A stretch of DNA of 64,000 nt from Erpobdella octoculata (lineage: Eukaryota > Annelida > Clitellata > Hirudinida > Erpobdellidae). Below the pieces are notes generated by a model, which was given only the letters and a program-made list of their open reading frames with translations, was not told the origin of the DNA and ran no database searches. The DNA is taken from positions 18,839,983-18,903,982 of the forward strand of contig OZ022240.1 of assembly GCA_963978895.1 (NCBI GenBank), given 5' to 3'. The position numbers and the translations under genes were made by a program. Positions within the stretch are counted from its first letter, which is position 1. Each line of letters opens with the position of its first letter. This document shows positions 33,310-44,615 of this stretch, piece by piece.

Positions 33310-34736
33310 CTAGCAGTGCCCGTAGCGGCTTCGCTCGCATGAAATTAGAGAGTTTGAACCGTGCATCCATAGTAGAGATCAATTTTTTAGGTCTCGGCTC
33401 GGCCCGTCGACAACTTAGCCCAGCCCGTTTTAAAAACCCAAACTCCTGGCCCGGCACAGCCCGTCTGAATTAGGCCCGGCCCATTCTTACAGGCTTAGAA
33501 GTTCTATATACTTGATGAAAAACTTCGGCCCGTCCCACCTTGACTTCAGGTTTGGCCCGGCCCAACTGAAGACCCTAAAATCACTAAAATATCTATATAC
33601 TTGGTGAAAAACCTCGGCCCGTTCCACTTTGATTTAAGGTTTGGCCTGGCCGTGTGAAGACTCTAAAATAACGGCTTGGCCCGACCGGTGATAAACTGAA
33701 CTTAGCTACTTTTAACCGGCACAAAACTTCAAAATACTAATTTTTACATTTGTAGCACTTACAGTTTTTGAGTAGCAGTTATTTTGAAATCAAATAACTC
33801 TTTTTTCCACCCCACATTTGATGTCCTGGAAACCAAATTTTTAAAAAAATGTTGAAACACTTATATCACAATTTTTTGAGTAAATACTAAATACTAATTT
33901 TGACATCTGTAGCATTCACAGTTTTTGAGTAGCAGTTACTTTAAAAACCAAAGAAAACCTTTTTCCACCCCACATTTGAGGTCCTGAAAACCAAAATTTC
34001 AAAAAATGGTGAAACACATATATCCTTATTTTTAGAGTAGAAACTAAATACTAATTTTTACTTTTGTAGCATTAACAGTTTTTGAGTAGAAGCTACTTAA
34101 AAAACCAAATAACCCAATTTTCCAACCCACATTTGAGGTCCGGGAAACCAAATTTGTAAAAAATGGTGAAACACGTATATCTTTATTTTTAGAAAAGAAA
34201 CTAAATAATAATTTTTACATCTGTGGTATTTACTGTTTTTGAGTAGCAGTTACTATAAAAGACAATTAGCCCTATTTTCCACCCCACATTTGAAGTCCTG
34301 GAAACCAAATTTTCAAAAAAATCTAAAACACGTATTTCATTATTTTTAGAATAGAAACTAAATACTAATTTTTACTCCTGTAGCATTAACAGTTTTTGAG
34401 TAGAAGCTACTTTAAAAACCAAATAACCCAATATTCCAACCCACATTTGAGGTCCGGGAAACCGAATTTTCAAAAAATGGTGAAACACGTATCTTTTTAT
34501 TTTTCAAAAAGAATCTATATACCAAATTTCAGAACAAAATTTTAGAAAAAAATTTTAGAAAAAAGTTTGTTTTCCAGTTTTTTCCCCTCAGGAGCAAAAT
34601 TTACAAAAATCCTTTCTTAGCGGATGTTTACGCTATAAAAGTAATATAAGTTCCAAATTTCACGTTCCTAGGATGAGGCGTTTGAGCTCGGCGTTGATTA
34701 TCAGTCAGTCAGGACATGTTCTTTTATATATATAGA
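33310..34736 (-). mobile_element. Helitron, non-autonomous, copy D (inverted)
   Basis: Reverse-oriented member of the A/B family. CTAG end at 33310-33313, GC-rich repeats to 33690, then about five 157-bp units, leader, two to three CTGA units and the 5' TC end at 34735-34736. Together with A it forms a 3 kb interrupted inverted repeat around copy C. Confidence 0.87.
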
Positions 34737-34784
34737 TATATGTATGTATGTATATATATATATATAAATATATATATAAATGAA

Positions 34785-35184
34785 TGTTTGTATATATGTA
34801 TATATGTATATATGTATATATGTATATATGTATATATGTATATATGTATATATGTATATATGTATATATGTATATATGTATATATGTATATATGTATATA
34901 TGTATATATGTATATATGTATATATGTATATATGTATATATGTATATATGTATATATGTATATATGTATATATGTATATATGTATATATGTATATATGTA
35001 TATATGTATATATGTATATATGTATATATGTATATATGTATATATGTATATATGTATATATGTATATATGTATATATGTATATATGTATATATGTATATA
35101 TGTATATATGTATATATGTATATATGTATATATGTATATATGTATATATGTATATATGTATATATGTATATATGTATATATGTA

Positions 35185-35268
<84 letters not shown>
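34785..35268. repeat. (TATATGTA)n then (TA)n satellites
   Basis: About 50 perfect 8-bp units to 35192, then pure AT to 35268. It joins directly to a family-C Helitron body (tttatgcattgccacaccat), so the array probably occupies that element's 5' region. Confidence 0.95.
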
Positions 35269-35271
<3 letters not shown>

Positions 35272-35412
35272 TTTATGCATTGCCACACCATTCATCCGAT
35301 CGTAATGAAATTTTCACACAACCTTGAGAGTCAAGGGGAATCAAATATAGAGAAAAAAATTTTGAAATCCGTCACAAAATGAGCGGAGCGGAGCGGGTGA
35401 GCGAGCGAGAAC
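35269..35412 (+). mobile_element. Family-C Helitron body fragment
   Basis: Nearly identical to 33066-33200: attcatccgatcgtaatgaa, cttgagagtcaaggggaatc and gagcggagcggagcgggtga. The 3' hairpin-CTAG end is absent and replaced by TATG repeats. Confidence 0.75.
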
Positions 35413-35476
35413 TATATATATATGTGCGTATGTATGTGTGTATGTATGTGTATGTGCATGTATGTGTGTCTGTGTT

Positions 35477-35872
35477 TATGTATGTATGTATGTATGTATG
35501 TATGTATGTATGTATGTATGTATGTATGTATGTATGTATGTATGTATGTATGTATGTATGTATGTATGTATGTATGTATGTATGTATGCATGTATGTATG
35601 TATGTATGTATGTATGTATGTATGTATGTATGTATGTATGTATGTATGTATGTATGTATGTATGTATGTATGTATGTATGTATGTATGTATGTATGTATG
35701 TATGTATGTATGTATGTATGTATGTATGTATGTATGTATGTATGTATGTATGTATGTATGTATGTATGTATGTATGTATGTATGTATGTATGTATGTATG
35801 TATGTATGTATGTATGTATGTATGTATGTATGTATGTATGTATGTATGTATGTATGTATGTATGTATGTATG
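35477..35872. repeat. (TATG)n microsatellite, about 99 units
   Basis: Nearly pure tetranucleotide with a single G-to-C-type impurity (tgca) at about 35588. The YVCM and HTYI frames here are artefacts of the repeat. Confidence 0.97.
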
Positions 35873-35951
35873 TGTTTTTTTACAATATTTCGGCACTGAA
35901 TGCTCATTCAAAGTATGTATGTGTGTGTATGTATCTATGTAGGTATGTATG

Positions 35952-36105
35952 TGTGACGGGATTCTGCTCGGGTATTGATGCCTGACGACGAAACAACTGA
36001 TTCGAGACTAACAAAGCTCAAAAGTTTATTAATACAACACAAACGACACTAATCGGACAGAGCTTCACCTCTCAAAATCGCACGAAGAAGAGAACTAAAA
36101 TTCCA
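35952..36105 (-). mobile_element. LTR fragment, same family as 23355-24194
   Basis: The first 154 bp match the solo LTR (tgtgacgggattctgctcgg, then cgcacgaagaagagaact). The match ends where the A-rich tail of a retroelement begins. It contains the antisense AATAAA. The remainder of the LTR is missing. Confidence 0.88.
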
Positions 36106-37696
36106 TTTTTTTTTTTTATTATAGTTTAACGTCCTTATACATGGTATTTTTAGACGGAAAAAAAATAAATAAAATAATAATAATAAAAATTAAATAATAA
36201 ATAAATAAAATTAAAACAGATAAAAATATAGATATTGTCCTTTTAAGAAAGGGAAAAGAAAAATGTTAGAAAATGTATCTAGAAAATTCTTTATATTCTT
36301 CTTTTCCCTTCTTTTCCTTTGTCGTGTCATTTTCGCCATCTTCAGCCTGAAACCTTAATCCCGGGATCAGGGAAGATGACTTCTTTCGGAACACTTCTGG
36401 TCGGTTGATGAATGCTGGACTGCTTCGTAGAGGGAGTCAGGTCATCTTTATCGGTCTTCATTGGGGTGTTCCAAGGGGAAGGCATCAATCACACCCCTCC
36501 CAATGATTTCCTTTGGATTTCCATTCTTCCAATCTTTGAAGAGTCCAGGTCCTCATCGTGGCTTCATCCGGATCATTTTTTCCTGTGTTGGAAGGTTCAA
36601 TTCAAGGTAGCTTGTTGAACTGCATCGTAGCGGGGGTCAGGTCGTCTTTATCGGTCGTCATCGGTCCATTATAGGGCTGGCATAAATCACGTCCCTCCGA
36701 TGATTTCCTTCCGATTTACAGTCGTCCACGCTTTGAAGAGCTCGTGTGTGTTGGAACCTGTTGTAAAGTGACGTTGAGTTCTTTCGATCATAATTGTCGT
36801 GTCATCCTCGGTTGTCATTGGAGAAGGAAAAGAGGCAGAAACCTAATCCGCTGACTCCTTGGGATTCATTTCTCCCATGATTGATTGGACCCAGCGTCGT
36901 CGTTGAATTTTCGGTTGCATCGTGGCGGGAACCAGGTTGTCTTGAGTCGTCCTTGGAAAAGGGTTGGGCACCCACACAACCCCAATCCGCAGATTACCTT
37001 CGACTTCCAGTCTTCCTCACTTAATGAATCTTGAGTCGTCATAGGAGGAGGGGCTGGGCATGAATCAAGCTTCACTTCGCTGGCTACTTTCAGATTTTGG
37101 ATCTTCCACGCTTTGAAGAATCTTCTCTGCGTTGAAGAGCCCATGTTGGTCTGACGTGATGATGGACTGCTTCTCTCCGGGCGACTGTACTTCTGTATCC
37201 GTCATTGGAAAGGGCATGGGTAGCGAAGCCAAGCCTCAGACCGTTGGTTGACTTCAGATTCCAGAATTCGCGCTTGAAGGGTCCATGACATCTTCGTGAA
37301 CTACTTTTCTCCTTTGCACTGTGTCGTTTAGCTGCATCGCCGCGAGCATCGGGTAACTTTAGTCGTCATTGGAAAGGAGTGATAATCTTCCCCAGGCATC
37401 TTCAGTCTCCAAGAGTTACCTTGATTTTCGCGTAGAAGATCCTGGGTTGAAGGGCAAGCTCCAATCTGCTGAGTACCTTCGGATTACCATTCAGCAGCGC
37501 GACGAAACAACACAACAACTCTTTTTCAAAAAACGAACCGTATTATAAGAACACACCGATAAACATCTACTAAAAACAACTGGGAGCGACGATAATACGT
37601 CGACCAATGCGCCCTACTGCAATTGCAAAGGAACGCACGGCTTACGCACTATCGTCGCTCCCGCTTGGCTCCTCAGAGTATCAACTGAAGTTGTAG
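36106..37696 (-). mobile_element. ORF1-only non-LTR retroelement, copy 1
   Basis: Minus orientation. The 3' tail (ccgtctaaaaataccatgta ... gttaaactataat, A-run) and the end of coding (YKEFSRYIF then stop, about 36285) match copy 2 (EEFFRYIF, stop). The middle is a degenerate coding repeat of about 150 bp. The 5' end carries a 15-bp inverted repeat, gggagcgacgata (37582-37596 and 37648-37662). No endonuclease or reverse transcriptase is present between ORF1 and the tail. Confidence 0.65.
36400..37460 (-). repeat. Degenerate tandem repeat of about 150 bp, about 7 units
   Basis: On the minus strand ccaatgacgac-like cores recur near 36460, 36660, 36815, 36945, 37040, 37200 and 37368. Each is followed by gatgca..tcaac and cttcaaagcgtgg-type sequence. 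One unit reads WKIQNLKVASEVKLDSCPAP. The frames drift, so any protein is decayed. Confidence 0.6.
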
Positions 37697-38595
37697 CTTT
37701 TTTTTATTTTTATTATTGTTTAACGTCTTTATACATTGTATTTTTTAGACGGAACATAAAAAAAGAAAGAAAGAAAGAAATACAATAAAAATAAAATAAA
37801 AATCAATGTGTCCATTTAGAGAGGGAAAAAGAAAAATGTCAGAAAATATATCTAAAAAATTCTTCATCTTCTTCTTCTTCCCTCTCTTTCTTTGGTTGAA
37901 CATCATTGTTGCCATTCTCCAGCTGATTCCTCAATCCCGGAGCCAGGGAGAATGGCTGCTGCAGTCTTTGAAGCTGCAATTTCTCGGTTGTGGTGTTCGT
38001 CTTTTTGGTTGACCAACGTGGACAGCACCTGCAAAATCTGATCAATCATGGTTAGCGATTTGGCTACCGTGTCTGCTTCTGGTGTTTTTTCTGTGGCTTT
38101 CTTTTTCAGATCGTTAGTCCTTTCGGCAATCCTGGTTACATGTTTTTGGATTTCAGGTGTTTTGTCTTGAATCTTGGTCTCTGTAATTTTTTTAAAACCG
38201 CTTTTCAGCGCCTCTGAGTATGTTTTTTTGATGTCGCAGTGTCGATATCTCTTTTGGCTTTCTGCCACTTGGGGCATTCCTCGCTGCCTGTCCTGTGGTC
38301 AGGAGTCTGGCAGCTGGCACATATCTTTTTAGGTTGTTCTAGCTCTGGTGTTGAGCAGTTTCTTAGCTCGTGCTCTCCGGCACACTTAGGGCAAGAAGTT
38401 TTGGCCTTACAGTACTTGGCCACGTGCCCGTATTGATTGCAATTGAAGCATCTTACCGGGTTCGCAATGTATTCCTTCAGTCTGAAGGTTAGGAATGAGA
38501 TTCTGATATGCTTCGGAGGAGTCCGGTCCGGCTCAAAAGTGAGGATGACCAGGTTAAAAACCCAGTATACGAATACAAATAATTTAAGAAACATT
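37697..38595 (-). mobile_element. ORF1-only non-LTR retroelement, copy 2 (5'-truncated)
   Basis: Shares the 3' tail with copy 1 (ccgtctaaaaaatacaatgt, cgttaaacaataataaaaat). Upstream lies a zinc-knuckle Gag-like ORF1. The ORF1 stop is followed by only about 140 bp of UTR before the A-rich tail, so an EN/RT frame was never present or has been lost. Confidence 0.7.
37839..38594 (-). pseudogene. Gag-like ORF1 with three zinc knuckles
   Basis: Reads FRLKEYIANPVRCFNCNQYG, HVAKYCKAKTSCPKCAGEHE, LRNCSTPELEQPKKICASCQ, TPDHRTGSEECPKWQKAKRD. These are three CCHC-type knuckles (CFNCNQYGHVAKYC, CPKCAGEHELRNC, CASCQTPDHRTGSEEC), a mark of jockey/I-like LINE ORF1 proteins that bind RNA. After ECPKWQ the frame shifts, and EALKSGFKKI...TRIAERTNDLKKKA continues in the next frame. 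A second shift leads to a C-terminal acidic EREEEEDEEFFRYIF. No N-terminal part was found. Confidence 0.8.
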
Positions 38596-38850
38596 GTTTA
38601 ATTCGTTTAAATAGAAAATTTATAATTCAATTAAAGTATAATAAATAATTTTTATTGAAATGTTTGCTAATTTTATGACTTTATGCAAACTGCTTTGAGT
38701 AACCGAGCGGTGAGTGGAAAATTTGAGACAGTGAAATTAGCGTTTTCATAATTCATATTTTTTTATTAAAATAATAAGCTTATTACAAAAACAAGTTTTT
38801 AGTTTTTTTAAATCATTTTATCTGTATTGTCAGCATACCTTATCACATAC

Positions 38851-39162
38851 CTAGCAGTGCCCGTAGCGGCTTCGCTCGCATGAAATTAGAGAATTTGAAC
38901 CGTGCATACATAGTAGAGTACTGCACGGATTAACTTTTTTAGGCCTCGGCTCGGCCCGTCGACAACTTGGCCCAGCCCGTTTCAAAAACCGAAATTCCTG
39001 GCCCGGTACGGCCCGTCTTATATGGGCCCGGTCCGTTTTTACAGGCCTAGAAGTTCTATATACTTGATGAATAACTTCGGCCCGTCCCACCTTGACTTCA
39101 GGTTTAGCCCGGCCCGTCTGAACACCCTAAAATCACTAAAATGTCTATATACTTGGTTACAA
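38851..39162 (-). mobile_element. Helitron A/B-family 3' end, 5'-truncated
   Basis: CTAG-proximal hairpin (ctagcagtgcccgtagcggc) and GC-rich repeats to ctatatacttggtta, then unrelated sequence. It carries only the terminal 312 bp. Confidence 0.82.
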
Positions 39163-39206
39163 ATCTGAAGATAGTATTTAGCCAAACGAGCGCCGCTGCC
39201 ACGATT

Positions 39207-39960
<754 letters not shown>

Positions 39961-40045
39961 ATATAGAATTTTTTTATGGTTATCAAATGTCATTTTGTTT
40001 TTGTTGACTATTTTTTTAATAAAGGTGCTCCGTATTTTAAAACTT

Positions 40046-40072
40046 CCGTCATTTTTGACGGGCTATCTCTAG
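40046..40072 (+). mobile_element. Helitron 3' terminus (hairpin plus CTAG)
   Basis: Stem CCGTCA-tttt-TGACGG followed by GCTATCT and CTAG, then T. This is a textbook Helitron 3' end, matching the 16184-16209 element in layout. The preceding coding fragment belongs to the same element. Confidence 0.85.
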
Positions 40073-40082
40073 TATATACATA

Positions 40083-40185
40083 CTAGCTGGGGTACCCTGT
40101 GTTGCCCGGGGTTTTTTAAGGTTTTTCTAATGTTTTTCTCTCTCGCTCCCATTTCCTTCTCCGCTTTCCCGTTCCCGGTCGCTAT
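40083..40185 (-). mobile_element. Family-C Helitron 3' end, inverted
   Basis: ctagctggggtaccctgtgt and tgcccggggttttttaaggt are the reverse of the end at 33291. Only 10 bp separate it from the opposing CTAG end at 40072. It diverges after cgctcccattt into ccgttcccgg repeats, where the foldback element is inserted. Confidence 0.75.
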
Positions 40186-40194
40186 CCCACACCC

Positions 40195-41752
40195 GGTTCT
40201 ATGACAAAACGTTCACAGACAAAATGTTCAACGACAAAATGTTCCCGACAAAACGTTCACGACACAACGTCCACGACAAAATGTTCACGACAAAATGAAC
40301 ACCGACAAAACGTACACAGACAAAATGTTCAACGACAAAATGTTCAACGACAAAATGTTCACGACAAAACGTTCACGACAAAACGTTCACGAAAAATGTT
40401 CACGCACAAAATGTTCACAGACAAAATGTTCACAGACAAAATGCTCACAGACAAAATGTTCAACGACAAAATGTTCACGACACAACGTTCACGACAAAAT
40501 GTTCACACTGAAAAATAAAAATTTTGTTTTATTATGTCAAGATCGCTTGCAAACTAATTATTAAATCATTTTTAGTGATGTGTCTATTCACCATTTTATT
40601 TACCTAAGCAAAGTATATGTGCATGACAGCATGAAACTAATACGTATTGGCAACATCAAATGATCTTCAATTAATAAATAATTGTATGGAGTTATAGCTA
40701 TTTGGCTTTTTTCATCCATATTTTGATCCTTCTTATCATCGTTCCATTTATTAACTAGTTAATGCCGGTTAATTGCTTTTGGATACCCTAAATTTTTAGT
40801 TTTTAATTGCTAGAGATGTATTTTCAATTCTAGTTGAAAAACGCAAGTAGCTGCATGCTGCTATACCCAAGTCACCGTTACGTTAATTAGCTAATTAAAG
40901 GAGACTATATTGCTCTTGGAAGCCAATAACTTCTTAATCGCGAGGCTACAACGATCAAGGCTTCTTTCTGACGTTCACTTAATTAAAATTGAAACATCAA
41001 ATGAATCTCAATTAATACCTAATTGCATTTCTTTTTCTTTTTAATCGGAGTTAATAAAGATTTCATATTTCGACCCTTTTAATCATCGTTCCATTTGTTA
41101 ACTAGTTAATGCGGGTTGTTTAATTTTCTCTTGGATACCCTTAACTTTTTAATCTTTAGAATACAGCCATCAAACCTTATTTACGTCGTTTGCTTAATTG
41201 AAATTGAAAATTCAAACGATCTCAAATTAGTAACCAATTGTATTTTCCTATTATAGCTATCTCATTTCATCTGTTTTTTTCCTTCTTGCTGAAACAGTTT
41301 ACAGTCCTCCGATCCATACTCATCTGGTTGCCGTTTGAGTTAGGGGTATCAAAGAGGAAATTAACATTGCATTGTTAACGTTTTATTTGCGCTCATTTTG
41401 TGAAACACAAAATATTTTATCATTTAAAACTAAACTAAATTTAAAAGTTGCAATCGTGAACATTTTGTCGTGAACGTTGTGTCGTGAACGTTTTGTCGTG
41501 AACATTTTGTCGTTGAACATTTTGTCTGTGAACATTTTGTCTCTGAACATTTTGTCTCTGAACATTTTGTCGTGAACATTTTGTCGTGAACGTTGTGTCG
41601 TGAACGTTTTGTCGTGAACATTTTGTCGTTGAACATTTTGTCTCTGAACATTTTGTCTGTGAACATTTTGTCGTGAACGTTGTGTCGTGAACGTTTTGTC
41701 GGGAACATTTTGTCGTTGAACATTTTGTCTGTGAACGTTTTGTCGTGACACC
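40195..41752. mobile_element. Foldback transposon FB1, complete
   Basis: Both arms are arrays of 11-13-bp gacaaaatgttcac units in inverted orientation (40195-40510 and 41455-41752). The terminal 70 bp mirror each other exactly in unit order. Termini are GGTTCTATGACAAAACG and its partner CGTTTTGTCGTGACACC. A perfect 9-bp duplication, cccacaccc, flanks it (40186-40194 and 41753-41761). The 0.94-kb centre is AT-rich with no coding. A 9-bp duplication suggests the Mutator superfamily. Confidence 0.9.
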
Positions 41753-41799
41753 CCCACACCCGGTTGCTTTCCCGTTCCCGGTAGCTTTCGTTCCCGTGT

Positions 41800-43448
41800 C
41801 GTTCACGACAAAATGTTTACACTGAAAAATAAAAATTTTGTTTTATTATGTCAAGATCGCTTGCAAACTAATTATTAAGTCATTTTTTGTTGATGTTTCT
41901 ATTCACCATTTCATTTACCTAAGCAAAGTATATGTGCATGACAGCATGAAACTAATACGTATTGGCAACATCAAATGATCTTCAATTAATAAATAATTGT
42001 ATGGAGTTATAGCTATTTGGCTTATTTCTTTTTCATCCATATTTTGATCCTTTTTATCATCGTTCCATTTATTAACTAGTTAATGCCGGTTAATTTGCTT
42101 TTGGATACCCTAACTTTTTAGTTTTTACCAATGCTTTTATTAACTCGTCGTCTCTGTTTCTCTGTCTGTCTGTTTCTCTGTCTGTTTCAAATCTTGCAAT
42201 CAATTTTTGAGTCACTTCCTGATGATAGATTTTTTCAAATTTTGCATACATGCTCAAAATAGAAGACAATGCAATATTCAATTATTAGTTTTACAATAAG
42301 TCAATTAATTTAGTTAATTTTAATTAATTTCGTTATTTCGATATAATTAAGATATTTCGACTTTAATATAAAATAAAAGAGTAATGTAAGAAAAAATTGA
42401 ATGCAAAATTTGTGTTTTAATTACATATAAGAGCATTGGTTTTAAAAACTCGTTTTTAATTTACTTGTTAATTGCTAGAGATGTATTTTCAATTCTAGTT
42501 GAAAAACGCAAGTAGCTGCATGCTGCTTTACCCAAGTCACCGTTACGTTAATTAGCTAATTAAAGGAGGCTATATTGCTCTTGGAAGCCGATAACTTCTT
42601 AATCGCTAGGCTACAACGATCAAGGCTTCTTTCTGTCGTTCACTTAATTAAAATTGAAACATCAAATGAATCTCAATTAATAACTAATTGCATTTCTTTT
42701 TCTTTTTAATCGGAGTTAATAAAGATTTCATATTTTGACCCTTTTAATCATCGTTCCATTTATTATCTAGTTAATGCGGGTTGGTTAATTTTCTCTTGGA
42801 TACTCTTAACTTTTTAATCTTTAGAATACAGCCATTAAACCTTATTTACGTCGTTTGCTTAATTGAAATTGAAAATTCAAACGATCTCATAACCAATTGT
42901 ATTTTGCTATTATAGCTATCTCATTTCATCTGTTTTTTTCCTTCTTGCTGAAACAGTTTACAGTCCTCCGATCCATAATCATCTGGTTGCCGTTTGAGTT
43001 AGGGGTATCAAAGAGGAAATTAGCATTGCATTTACTATTGTTAACGTTTTATTTGCGCTCATTTTGTGAAACACAAAATATTTTATTATTTAAAACTAAA
43101 CTAAATTTAAAAGTTGCAATCGTGAACATTTTGTCGTGAACGTTGTGTCGTGAACGTTTTGTCGTGAACATTTTGTCGTTGAACATTTTGTCTGTGAACA
43201 TTTTGTCTGTGAACATTTTGTCTCTGAACATTTTGTCGTGAACGTTGTGTCGTGAACGTTTTTTCGTGAACATTTTGTCGTTGAACATTTTGTCTGTGAA
43301 CATTTTGTCTGTGAACATTTTGTCTGTGAACATTTTGTCTGTGAACATTTTGTCGTGAACATTTTGTCGTGAACGTTGTGTCGTGAACGTTTTGTCGGGA
43401 ACATTTTGTTGTTGAACATTTTGTCTGTGAACGTTTTGTCGTGACACC
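41800..43448. mobile_element. Foldback transposon FB2, left arm lost
   Basis: Begins with a single gttcacgacaaaatgt unit and then the shared centre. It has a longer centre than FB1 (extra 42125-42470 sequence including a tctgtctgtttc run) and a full right arm of gaacattttgtc units at 43123-43448, ending GTGACACC. Confidence 0.82.
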
Positions 43449-43608
43449 TTTTCAAAGTCTCTCAAATTACAATAAATGTTTTTTTTAAAATTAAATTTGG
43501 TATTAAATTTGTTTTTTTAGGTTATTGTAACAAAATAAAAATAATACGACTATTTTTTCGGCACGGGCCGTCAGTAGGAAAGATTACCATAGTTTTAATA
43601 AACAATAT

Positions 43609-44615
43609 GGTTCCACGACAAAACGTTCACAGACAAAATGTTCAACGACAAAATGTTCCCGACAAAACTTTCACGACACAACGTTCACGACAAATTGTTC
43701 ACGACAAAATGAACACCGACAAAACGTTCACAGACAAAATGTTCAACGACAAAATGTTAAACGACAAAATGTTCACGACAAAACGTTCACGACAAAACGT
43801 TCACGAAAAATGTTCACGCACAAAATGTTCACAGACAAAATGTTCACAGACAAAATGCTCACAGACAAAATGTTCAACGACAAAACGTTCACGACAAAAC
43901 GTTCACGACACAAAGATGTATTTTCAATTCTAGTTGAAAAACGCAAGTAGCTGCATGCTGCTTTACCCAAGTCACCGTTACGTTAATCAGTTGATTAAAG
44001 GAGACTATATTGCTCTTGGAAGCCGATAACTTCTTAATCGCTAGGCTACAACGATCAACGCTTCTTTCTGACGTTCACTTAATTAAAATTGAAACATCAA
44101 ATGAATCTCAATTAATACCTAATAGCATTACTTTTTCTTTTTAATCGGAGTTAATAAAGATTTCATATTTCGACCCTTTTAATCATCGTTCCATTTATTA
44201 ACTAGTTAATGCGGGTTGGTTAATTTTCTCTTGGATACCCTTAACTTTTTAATCTTTAGAATACCGCCATCAAACCTTATTTACGTCGTTTGCTTAATTG
44301 AAATTGAAAATTCAAACGATCTCAAATTAGTAACCAATTGTATTTTCCTATTATGGCTATCTCATTTCATCTGTTTTTTCCTTCTTGCTGAAACAGTTTA
44401 CAGTCCTCCGATCCATACTCATCTGGTTGCCGTTTGAGTTAGGGGTATCAAAGAGGAAATTAGCATTGCATTTACTATTGTTAACGTTTTATTTGCGCTC
44501 ATTTTGTGAAACACAAAATATTTTATTATTTAAAACTAAACTAAATTTAAAAGTTGCAATCGTGAACATTTTGTCGTGAACATTTTGTCTGTGAACATTT
44601 TGTCGTGAACATTTT
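43609..44615. mobile_element. Foldback transposon FB3, rearranged
   Basis: A full left arm (GGTTCCACGACAAAACG, 43609-43915) jumps into the centre at agatgtattttcaattctag, skipping the first 300 bp found in FB1. The right arm is cut to four units (44567-44615). Confidence 0.8.

Noticed and set aside
34701..35985. Long [12 protein letters not shown] and HTYI frames on both strands
   Set aside because: They come from TATATGTA, TA and TATG arrays; all frames stay open by composition alone.
40201..40510. Possible CRISPR-like array (regular short repeats)
   Set aside because: There are no unique spacers; the units are contiguous, vary in length, and occur as inverted arms in a eukaryotic context.
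43773..43970. Reverse frame LSVNILSVNIL as a repeat protein
   Set aside because: Shadow of the foldback arm repeat.
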